Of a stretch of 48,813 bases of DNA, positions 8,083-15,180 are shown piece by piece. Positions within the stretch are counted from its first letter, which is position 1; each line of letters opens with the position of its first letter. Origin of the DNA: Emcibacter nanhaiensis (lineage in GTDB: Bacteria > Pseudomonadota > Alphaproteobacteria > Sphingomonadales > Emcibacteraceae). The stretch is from contig NZ_VFIY01000009.1 in assembly GCF_006385175.1 (NCBI RefSeq), positions 1 through 48,813 on the forward strand, in the 5' to 3' direction. The notes below the pieces were generated by a model. That model was not told the origin of the DNA and did no database searches. It saw nothing but the letters and a program-made list of their open reading frames with translations. Made by a program: the position numbers and the translations under genes.

Positions 8083-10396
8083 TTTGCTCAACCTCTGACT
8101 GATTAGTATTGAAATCCACCTCAAACTCACATGTTTCTGATCCAACAGTCAGAAAATAACGTTCTAAAGAGGTTTGAGACGTCAAATAGACACGCCCCTC
8201 ATAACCAACAGGTAGAGCGTCGGAATGATCCATAGTCTTAACTAGGGTCCCAGGTGGTGGAAATTCTCCACTGAGAAACTGAACAACTCCCTCTTTCCGG
8301 TAAATTTTAAGCGGTGTGAAACTGACAACAGACACTCTGCTCCGCCCAACAAGAACATCCGCTGAAGTTCGATTCATGCTTACGCTCAATGGAAGAACTG
8401 TGTCATCGATCGACACCTTGCCTGGAACGTGGGCAGACTGCGGAAAAGCCAGCCACCCTTCCTCCCCTGTTTCTCCAACTTTTCGATTGTTTATATAAAC
8501 GGGAACTTGTGGCAATTGTGGAACCTGCACTAACACTGTTCCCCGATCTGCTTCCCGGGTGGCAATAAGCTTTCCCTCAGCGACAAGAAGCCCTCCCCCC
8601 AAATGCCCATGCCAGCCCATCTTACCAAAACGACGAAATAGATTCATACGCGCGTCAATGGCTGCTCCCCTGTATTCAAGCATGGCGCGTCCGTCCATTT
8701 CCTCTCCCACTCCCAGATCAATGTTATATCCAACGCCTGTTTCGCCTCCGATCGACTTTCCAAAGCCTAGCCTTGCTTGACGCGTTCCATCGGTGTGACG
8801 TTGTAGTTCGCTCGAAACACGCTTGCCACCTCCGAGCGGTACAGTCCAGGACAAGCGAATACCCAGTTCGTTTGTTTCTCCTTCAATCCACATTCCACCA
8901 ACTGACAAATAACCCATTTCCCCGAGGGTTCTTGAATAATTGAGCGAAACGAAACCAACATCATCGTCTGTGCGACTATTCATCCAATGAGCGGAAACAT
9001 TCATCATTCCCCCAAACAAACGCCGACTTCCCCAAAAATTATATCGGGTCTCTACATGTTGTTCGTCGCTCCCACCAACCTGCCGATAGCTCTGGCTGAC
9101 ATAACTGACATCACCGCCGAAATTAAAAGTTGGAGACTTTCTACTGAACGAGACCCGAAACATATATCCTACGGGAGGTCCAACCTCATCCGGCTCCAGC
9201 TTCCAGCTGAGACCAGTTCCGAAAGAAAGTACTCCCAAATGACCGAGCATAACCTCGCCACCTAAAACCCCATCAATTACACTTTCATTTGCCTCGAGAG
9301 CCCCGGATAACGTAAAGTTACCGGATAAGCCGTAACGGAGAATGCCTTGTGCAAATGGTTGGGAATATTGGAAGTCCTCTTCCGCCCAGGAGTCACGCTC
9401 CCATCCTAACGTTACTCCATAAGCCGCAATATCCTCCCCCAGGAGTTCTGTTGCAATATAAACGGGATACCTGCCAATGGTTGTTCCTCCCTCGTGGTTC
9501 CTGGTCATGAGTTCGATCTCCGAAAAACCGTCCGGTGCCGGGATATCTCCAATACCGAAACGACCACGAGGGATTTGGGCTTGAAAACGGGAACTTCCAT
9601 TCACTCTGAGGTCAACGTTTTCCGAAGTCATCAACAATCCGCTCACCATAGGTAGAGAATAGGAGACAAAATCGGGATCTATATCAAAATTACTGAACCA
9701 GCTGATACCTCGATAAGTAACCGGTGCGACTACCGACATCCCTCTGGTAATACCATCTCCAATGACTAAGGTTCTATGCCCTTCTATATCATCGAAAATT
9801 GCTGAACTTTCCAGATGATATAAATCGCCCTTTTCACCCGATACCCCCCAACGGCTGTGCACAACCCCCCAGTTCCCGGAAATACCAATGTTGCCTGCCC
9901 CCAGACCGTATATTTTACCATCAGCTACATAGGCCTCAAGGTCATAATCAAGAAAAAATGCCGTCACTGCATCAGACGTGACAGCGGCAGGAGAGCCTTT
10001 TTTTCTTCCGCCGGCACTCACTTTGGTCAGGCAATAGTGGCAAGGAGATAACTGAACGTGCAAATGAGCATGTGCGGAATCATAATGAAAAGAAGCACTC
10101 TCATCCTGCTCAAATGGCCTATACAGATCCCCATCCAACAAGAGATAACTCCCACTGTCCTCGATCCTGAACGCGTCCAATTTTCCCTTTGGAAGTGCCC
10201 AGACACCTTTCTGCCGGAACACAACTATCGGCTCTTTTCCCCCTTGGTCATTTATGGTGAGAATTACAACCATGGGAGTCCAGGCCTCCTTCCCTATTAC
10301 AGCGTTGTTCACCGAAGAAATAACCGATGAAGCCGCGAGTTGTTCAGGGACGGCGAGCATCGCGCCCGTTAATAACAATACTAAAATTCCCCACAT
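8054..10396 (-). CDS. Outer-membrane fimbrial usher, CsuD-like
   Basis: A 780-residue usher, the outer-membrane channel that takes chaperone-subunit complexes and assembles the pilus. After a signal peptide (ending near AVPEQLAAS) comes the N-terminal domain with CHYCLTK. The beta-barrel region includes GDGITRGMSV and the plug-like PDGFSEIELMTRNHEGG. The C-terminal domains end in a Cys pair (SETCEFEVDF and FICH) typical of ushers. The length fits archaic (sigma, Csu) ushers. The gene starts inside the chaperone gene, overlapping by 53 nt, and has no strong ribosome site of its own, so translation is probably coupled. Confidence 0.92.
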   Translation of the reverse strand: MWGILVLLLTGAMLAVPEQLAASSVISSVNNAVIGKEAWTPMVVILTINDQGGKEPIVVFRQKGVWALPKGKLDAFRIEDSGSYLLLDGDLYRPFEQDESASFHYDSAHAHLHVQLSPCHYCLTKVSAGGRKKGSPAAVTSDAVTAFFLDYDLEAYVADGKIYGLGAGNIGISGNWGVVHSRWGVSGEKGDLYHLESSAIFDDIEGHRTLVIGDGITRGMSVVAPVTYRGISWFSNFDIDPDFVSYSLPMVSGLLMTSENVDLRVNGSSRFQAQIPRGRFGIGDIPAPDGFSEIELMTRNHEGGTTIGRYPVYIATELLGEDIAAYGVTLGWERDSWAEEDFQYSQPFAQGILRYGLSGNFTLSGALEANESVIDGVLGGEVMLGHLGVLSFGTGLSWKLEPDEVGPPVGYMFRVSFSRKSPTFNFGGDVSYVSQSYRQVGGSDEQHVETRYNFWGSRRLFGGMMNVSAHWMNSRTDDDVGFVSLNYSRTLGEMGYLSVGGMWIEGETNELGIRLSWTVPLGGGKRVSSELQRHTDGTRQARLGFGKSIGGETGVGYNIDLGVGEEMDGRAMLEYRGAAIDARMNLFRRFGKMGWHGHLGGGLLVAEGKLIATREADRGTVLVQVPQLPQVPVYINNRKVGETGEEGWLAFPQSAHVPGKVSIDDTVLPLSVSMNRTSADVLVGRSRVSVVSFTPLKIYRKEGVVQFLSGEFPPPGTLVKTMDHSDALPVGYEGRVYLTSQTSLERYFLTVGSETCEFEVDFNTNQSEVEQNVLPVFICH

Positions 10397-11087
10397 CGCT
10401 TTCTACATTAAGCACCTCCACAGATGATGCCTCCTTCATCTCGGTCGGGCAGGAAAGAGCAAGCGTCGTAACACCCAGTATGTAAAGTGGCGCTCTGAAC
10501 TTAAATGTGTTCTTATTTGATTTCGCCTCCACTGACAGAAGCTTCGCATGGCGAGAACCCGAATTCTTTACATTAAGAACGCATTTGTCGCTCTGTTTTT
10601 CGTAAAACAGCTCCAGGGGCCCCGCCTCTGCCTCTCTGCCCCCCACAAATAATGGCAATACATATCGCATACGCAACGAAAGCCCCCCTCCGGAAGACGG
10701 TGATCGAGGCAACTCATCTATTACCAAACGATATGCCTTCTCGCGCTCCGGATCGGCAGATATTCCTGATTTTAATGCATACCGAATAGTTTGCTGTTCA
10801 TTAGGGCCAATACGCATAATAGGTGGGGTCAGAATAATATCGTTAGACTTGACCAGAACGTCATGCCCTTTCTTCTTCTGCTGCCAGCCAAAAATGCTTG
10901 CCTGCAGAGTGACCTCCTTGTCCTTCTGGTTAATCACATTGACTTTGCCGCCTCGAGAGCCATCAGCGTCCAATGTGAGGTGTATCGGTCGTATCACGAT
11001 CCCGGTACCTGCAGATGCTGAAAGAGAGGAAACGCCCATCAAAATGAAAATGGCAAACAGAAAAAATACTAAGGACACTCTCCACAC
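10344..11087 (-). CDS. Periplasmic pilus chaperone, CsuC-like
   Basis: A 247-residue PapD-type chaperone with two Ig-fold domains that donates a strand to each pilin in the periplasm. A signal peptide (FFLFAIFILMGVSSLSASA) is followed by the N-terminal domain start GTGIVIRPIHLTLDADG, then QQTIRYAL and YRLVIDELPR, the conserved segments around the subunit-binding edge. The second domain holds a Cys pair (KCVLNV and LALSCP). The start is GTG with GAGGGGG about six bases upstream. It lies between the pilin gene and the usher gene in the usual Csu order. Confidence 0.92.
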   Translation of the reverse strand: MWRVSLVFFLFAIFILMGVSSLSASAGTGIVIRPIHLTLDADGSRGGKVNVINQKDKEVTLQASIFGWQQKKKGHDVLVKSNDIILTPPIMRIGPNEQQTIRYALKSGISADPEREKAYRLVIDELPRSPSSGGGLSLRMRYVLPLFVGGREAEAGPLELFYEKQSDKCVLNVKNSGSRHAKLLSVEAKSNKNTFKFRAPLYILGVTTLALSCPTEMKEASSVEVLNVESDVGNFSIVINGRDARRP

Positions 11088-11177
11088 AATTCACCCCCTC
11101 ATCTAGCTATTGAAGCCCATATTCCAAACCGACCATCCGTCACAGGAGCCAAACTTTCCTACGCATGACAAGAATTC

Positions 11178-11687
11178 TCAGAAACTCACCGTTACAGTGA
11201 TTGTATCACTGTAACTTCCCACCACGGCGGGTTGGTTAGCAGCGATCTGACCATAGACTGTAATAGCCTGATCCAACCCATCTCCCGTACCAGATACGAC
11301 GTCGGTACCAGAAGTTTCACCCCAAACCATATTGTGAGCTGCATCCTGATACAGCGAATAACTCAAGGTGTCGCTGCCGCCACCACCCGTCATCTTACGA
11401 ATAGCCGTTGTCGCACCGCTACCAGTTCCGGCATTCAGAAAAACTTCGTATGCTGTTGAACTCGAGCATTTTACCGTAATGCTTGTTGTCGCCTCCACTG
11501 CAAGACCAGTGGTTACAGAATAATCCGGGAAAGCCAGATCTGAAGCACTGACAATACATTCCGCCAATACTGTCGCTGTAACATTAAACGTTGTTGTACT
11601 GGTCGCAGCATAGAGACGCCCCCCCAAGCTGCTAAACAAAACTGCAAGAAAAATCAGACTAAATTGTCGTAAACACTTTAATATCAT
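11178..11687 (-). CDS. SCPU-domain major pilin, CsuA/B-like
   Basis: The first gene of the pilus operon encodes about 169 residues from the internal ATG at 11687 (AAGGGA upstream; a longer frame reaches 11729). A signal peptide with SLIFLAVLFSSLGGRLYAA is followed by a single SCPU domain: the donor-strand region STTTFNVTATVLAECIVSA, SDLAFPDYSVT, the second Cys in ITVKCSSSTAYEV, SLYQDAAHNMVWG and the final strand GSYSDTITVTVSF. In Csu pili this is the shaft subunit, joined by donor-strand exchange. It is the best candidate for the abundant pilin because it comes first and is Thr/Ala/Gly-rich. Confidence 0.9.
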   Translation of the reverse strand: MILKCLRQFSLIFLAVLFSSLGGRLYAATSTTTFNVTATVLAECIVSASDLAFPDYSVTTGLAVEATTSITVKCSSSTAYEVFLNAGTGSGATTAIRKMTGGGGSDTLSYSLYQDAAHNMVWGETSGTDVVSGTGDGLDQAITVYGQIAANQPAVVGSYSDTITVTVSF

Positions 11688-11793
11688 TACTTTATAGTCC
11701 CTTTGCCTTTTGTGTTGACACTTCCACACGCCGCCTCAACCCTCAAGAGTTAACTATTTCCATAAAACGGCAGTCTATTTATGCATGTGATGC

Positions 11794-11834
11794 CCCCGCC
11801 ACCAGCCAGATGGCACACTCGACAGATGGCGGGG
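11794..11834. other. Perfect 8-bp GC-rich hairpin
   Basis: CCCCGCCA (11794-11801) pairs with TGGCGGGG (11827-11834) across a 25-nt loop that itself contains GCCAGATGGC. The left arm, GCCCCCGCC, is identical to that of the terminator at 317-367, which suggests a related element. There is no T run on either side. Confidence 0.5.
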
Positions 11835-12062
11835 CCATCGCTCTCAGAAAACCGACACGGCACTAACCCAAACACCTTGAACGGTAGAATATCTACAATT
11901 CAGGTAGAGAGCACATTTCGTAGAAATACACTCAAGTATGTGTATAAGGCTGCCACTTTCCCGATAGGAAAGCGAGCCTGGAATACTACGAAAGAGTGAG
12001 TAAATTCTACGCCATTCTCCGCTTTACAGGCCTGCTAGCGTTTATTTGGAGGGGAAAAGCCA

Positions 12063-12121
12063 AAATAATTAACAGTTGCTTAATTATTTCAGTTTTCTTC
12101 CCTGAAACCACACGTTCAGGG
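12063..12121. other. Two adjacent perfect inverted repeats
   Basis: AAATAATTAA (12063-12072) and TTAATTATTT (12080-12089) form a 10-bp AT stem with a 7-nt loop. Ten bases on, CCCTGAA (12100-12106) and TTCAGGG (12115-12121) form a 7-bp stem with an 8-nt loop. They could be operators, or a small structured RNA; the sequence alone does not decide. Confidence 0.45.
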
Positions 12122-12439
12122 TATCCCTCCATCCACCGGAAAGAGATTTTCTAAAGACGTGCCGAGCGTATCTACTTCCGTTCACCAGCGGTAGGATTCA
12201 GGAAACACTCAAGCATCGATTCGGGACTTATGATCGACTTACCATGAATTGAGCTGATCGAAAGTAACTTGGGCATATTTATCAGGATAGTCGCCACTTA
12301 AACCATGGACAGTAGATTATAGTATGGATACCTGCTCAATTCGCAGCCCCGGCAACTTCTCACCAGTCAGGATCTCGGAACCGAAGTAAAATTCGACATA
12401 TTCAGTCGCTCACACCTACACTCGGTTCCTCAAATCAGT

Positions 12440-12823
12440 TCATTCCCTGGCTGTGGATAGCAAGTCATCTAGTTTTTCATGCAATTTGTTTAAATCAATA
12501 GGCTTTTGAAGTTGCAAATAATGGTCTGCCCCCCCAAATTCCACACTAAAATTTGCATCAAAATTACCGCTGATGAAAATAATTTTATCGCTTCGACAAC
12601 GTTCCAGAAACTCGTGTGCAACCTGATATCCGTTCATTAACGGCATCTCAACATCCGTGATCAACGCATCGCAAGTCGAGTGCGCGAAAAATCTAATTGC
12701 CTCTACAGGATCACTGAAAAGGAAAGCTTTATACCCCCAAAACCCCAAAAGCTCCGGAATTTCCTCCAAAAAGTCTTTATCATCATCTACAACGGCTATT
12801 GTCCTGGAAAAAGTTGAGCACAT
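12440..12823 (-). CDS. Single-domain response regulator (receiver)
   Basis: A 127-residue protein that is one CheY-like receiver domain with no output. The acidic pocket VVDDDKDF, the phospho-acceptor Asp in DALITDVEMPLMNG, the switch residue in KIIFISG and the Lys in LQKPID are all present, so it should accept phosphate. It is the last gene of the signalling cluster, 43 nt after the histidine kinase gene, its likely donor. With no output domain it may act by protein contact or as a phosphate sink or shuttle. The ATG has AGGGA about 11 bases upstream. Confidence 0.9.
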   Translation of the reverse strand: MCSTFSRTIAVVDDDKDFLEEIPELLGFWGYKAFLFSDPVEAIRFFAHSTCDALITDVEMPLMNGYQVAHEFLERCRSDKIIFISGNFDANFSVEFGGADHYLQLQKPIDLNKLHEKLDDLLSTARE

Positions 12824-12866
12824 GTCGGCTTATTCCCTGCGAACAAATTCATGTGAATTTGGTTCC

Positions 12867-13631
12867 TTATATAATAGATTCCGAAGTAAACCTGTCATCA
12901 ATCACGTCCCTTTGTTCAGGTATTGGAAGAACAATAGTGAAAATCGTTTTCCCCGGCGCAGAACTCTCAAGATACATACGTCCCCCCATATACTGCACAA
13001 CATTCTGGGAAAGTGACAAGCCAACTCCAGAGCCTCCTGTCTCCTTCTTTGTCGTAAAAAATGAGTCGAACACTTTACCTTGAATTTCCTTTGTTACGCC
13101 AATTCCCGTATCAATGACTGAGATCTTCAAATAGGCCTCGTTGGCGCCCGGTTTTATAATAATCGTAATTTTTTCCTGATCCGAATTGTCGCGTTTCTTC
13201 TGCAAAATTGCATCTTTCGCATTCAACACCAGGTTCAGTAGCGCCTGTTCAAAAAAAACAATATCTCCATCCAGATAGGGTAACGCCATCTCTACATTTA
13301 CATCCAAACTTATATTCTTCAGTTCCAGGGATGTCCGCATCAGTTCGACAATATTGCCAAGAGCCTTTCCCAGGAAAAATCTTTGCCTTCGAAAAGCATT
13401 CTGCCGATACAAGAAACTTATATGCCCGATGAAGTGTGAAATCCTATCGATTTGAGAGGAAATCTTCAGCGCTTTTTGAACCACATAATCTCTGTCGTTA
13501 CCATCAAAGTTGGCCAAGTTCGACGCCGCCATCTTTATTACATTTAGCGGCTGATTCAACTCATGAATAATGTTGGATGACATTTCACCCAACAACTCAA
13601 GTCTGTTCTTGTGAAGATCTTTTTCTTTCAT
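12867..13631 (-). CDS. Soluble histidine kinase
   Basis: A short kinase of 254 residues without any sensor domain or membrane helix. The dimerisation helix begins near residue 10, with the acceptor His in EMSSNIIHELNQPLNVIKMA, a form common in NtrB- and DctB-like kinases. The ATPase domain has N box NLVLNAKDAI, G1 DTGIGV, F box FDSFFTTK and G2 GSGVGLSLS. With no input module it probably senses through a partner, possibly the PAS-GGDEF-EAL protein upstream. The ATG overlaps the stop of the preceding receiver gene (ATGA), so translation is coupled. Receivers on both sides are its likely partners. Confidence 0.92.
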   Translation of the reverse strand: MKEKDLHKNRLELLGEMSSNIIHELNQPLNVIKMAASNLANFDGNDRDYVVQKALKISSQIDRISHFIGHISFLYRQNAFRRQRFFLGKALGNIVELMRTSLELKNISLDVNVEMALPYLDGDIVFFEQALLNLVLNAKDAILQKKRDNSDQEKITIIIKPGANEAYLKISVIDTGIGVTKEIQGKVFDSFFTTKKETGGSGVGLSLSQNVVQYMGGRMYLESSAPGKTIFTIVLPIPEQRDVIDDRFTSESII

Positions 13632-14002
13632 TTCCGGTTAAGATACGCCTTCAAACAAACTTCGAATTTTTCAATATCCAAGGGTTTACAAAATATCGCC
13701 AGCGGGCTGTTCCTGTTTTGAGACAACTCCGCCTCAATCTCATCCAAACCGCTTATCACAAAGAAAATCTGCTTCGGGTTTACTCCCAAAACCAGATCCA
13801 ATAGCCTCCCGCCACCGTAGCCGGGAAGATCAAGATCCATACAAACAATTGCATCAGGATCGTTTATAATTGAATGAATGGCATCTTCAGCCGAATGAAA
13901 CACTAAAGACCTGATACGAAGCCTCTCAAGATACTCCGTCATCTCGCTGATAAAATCAGCATCATCGTCAACCAATATCACGCTTCGGCTAGTCACCAGC
14001 AT
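13628..14002 (-). CDS. Single-domain response regulator (receiver)
   Basis: A stand-alone receiver of about 124 residues. VILVDDDADF provides the acidic pair, AIVCMDLDLPGYGG the phospho-acceptor Asp, FFVISG the switch Ser and FCKPLD the conserved Lys. ATG at 14002 is preferred over the TTG at 14014; a GTG at 13996 is also possible. It overlaps the end of the winged-helix regulator gene by 14 nt and the start of the kinase gene by 4 nt, which implies co-translation of three signalling proteins. Output is unknown, as for the receiver at 12440. Confidence 0.88.
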   Translation of the reverse strand: MLVTSRSVILVDDDADFISEMTEYLERLRIRSLVFHSAEDAIHSIINDPDAIVCMDLDLPGYGGGRLLDLVLGVNPKQIFFVISGLDEIEAELSQNRNSPLAIFCKPLDIEKFEVCLKAYLNRK

Positions 14003-15017
14003 TTCCCGCTTCAAAAGGATCCGGATTGAACTCCCCGCATAACCTCATACTCGCAAGAAATTTTCTAAGCCTTCTCCTCCCTGTCTCTGTAAAAACGACA
14101 AATGAACGACGCCGACTCCTGGTATCATGCCTTTTTTCAACGATTTTAAGCTCCTCCAACTCGTTAATTTTACGCTCTAGCGTAGCTTGAGGTAACTGTG
14201 TTGCAGTACACAGGGAGGTCATAAATGACAATTTCCTTGAATTCTCACACTGAAGCATCTCTCTGACAATAAGTAGAGCTTCCTGGCTTAAACTGTTGCT
14301 CAAGAAATTTTGATTAGCTAGGACAAGAATAGAGAAAGATCTAAATAATTGTTCCGGCGTGGAATGTATAATACCGGAGTAATCCAGAACTGCCGAACCT
14401 GATTGCACAGGCCTCAACTGGTACGATAGTGGAGATACCAAGACCGGAAAATTCAAACTTTCAAAATCCACAACTTGCTCATCCGGCCTCTCCTTTCCCC
14501 TGATCTGTCCGACCACATTGTTGTAGATCGTGAGTTTGTTAACAAAACTGTCCGTCATATTGTCGTCATCCGGATCAAACATGGTGTGTTGAAGATGTTC
14601 GTTATAATTATATTCTGATAACGATATGCTTTCCTTGAGCGCATCAGGATTAATCGGCTTGACCAAATAATTCACAACATTTTTATCCAACCCGTGGACC
14701 AAGTCATCCAGATTGGGATGTCCCGTTACCAATATGGCCTGGATACCTCGCTCACGAAGTGCACCACTATGCAGCCGGTCCAATAACTCAACCCCGTCCA
14801 TAATCGGGAGCCTCACATCGGTGATAACAATACCGATATTGAGATTGGTACTGATAACCTTCAAAGCATCGACACCAGTTGTTGATGTGTGGCAAATGTA
14901 CCCAAAACTTTCGATATATTCATGCAGTTCGGACAGAAACTCTTCATCATCGTCAACGATGAGAATTTCCGGGTTTTCCCAGGTGCCGTTTGACTTATCC
15001 CTATATTGCGATCTCAT
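13989..15017 (-). CDS. Response regulator with winged-helix output
   Basis: A 342-residue regulator. An N-terminal receiver (about 16-135) has ILIVDDDEEF, IVITDVRLPIMDG with the acceptor Asp, ILVTGHP and the Lys in LVKPIN. After a linker of about 100 residues, the C-terminal part (about 240-330) reads SQEALLIVREML, then TSLCTATQLPQATLERKINE and LEELKIVEKRHD, followed by a basic RSRRRSFVVF wing and TETGRRRLRKFL. This has the pattern of a MarR-like winged helix that binds DNA. It is the only visible DNA-binding output in the cluster, so it may control the adhesin or pilus genes. The ATG overlaps the stop of a possible upstream small frame (ATGA). Confidence 0.85.
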   Translation of the reverse strand: MRSQYRDKSNGTWENPEILIVDDDEEFLSELHEYIESFGYICHTSTTGVDALKVISTNLNIGIVITDVRLPIMDGVELLDRLHSGALRERGIQAILVTGHPNLDDLVHGLDKNVVNYLVKPINPDALKESISLSEYNYNEHLQHTMFDPDDDNMTDSFVNKLTIYNNVVGQIRGKERPDEQVVDFESLNFPVLVSPLSYQLRPVQSGSAVLDYSGIIHSTPEQLFRSFSILVLANQNFLSNSLSQEALLIVREMLQCENSRKLSFMTSLCTATQLPQATLERKINELEELKIVEKRHDTRSRRRSFVVFTETGRRRLRKFLASMRLCGEFNPDPFEAGNAGD

Positions 15018-15033
15018 TCACTCATACCATCAT

Positions 15034-15180
15034 TCAAAAGATAGTTCGGGATACGGAGGGCAAGAAAAAGGTCCCTAAATTGGATAAGTAACAGCTTGCT
15101 GTCGCTGCCAACCCAAAGGTATTTCCAGTGCCCGCAAATTCTTCCTGATCCCGCAGCTCCTCGAGCTTTCTTCTGATCAT
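15034..15180 (-). CDS. Possible small coupled ORF between two signalling genes
   Basis: A 48-codon frame begins with an ATG that overlaps the stop of the PAS-GGDEF-EAL gene (ATGA). It starts MIRRKLEELRDQEEFAGTG, a charged helix, then turns into less protein-like sequence. Another minus-strand frame in the same DNA ends DGMSE exactly at the ATGA start of the next regulator and contains LLLIQFRDLFLALRIP. The two halves would join with one frameshift near 15105-15125 into a protein of about 55 residues. It is either a small gene disturbed by a frameshift or plain spacer. Confidence 0.25.
   Translation of the reverse strand: MIRRKLEELRDQEEFAGTGNTFGLAATASCYLSNLGTFFLPSVSRTIF

Larger units (their letters stand above)
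11688..12439. other. Intergenic region with several hairpins
   Basis: No gene is seen in these 750 bases. They should hold the promoter of the pilus operon (right part of 11690-11790) and the end of the signalling cluster. Perfect inverted repeats lie at 11794-11834, 12063-12089 and 12100-12121. An 8-bp pair, GGAACCGA / TCGGTTCC at 12377-12429, lies just past the last receiver gene and could be a weak terminator. The 13-mer CCCAAACACCTTG at 11867-11879 also occurs at 486-498. Confidence 0.6.
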
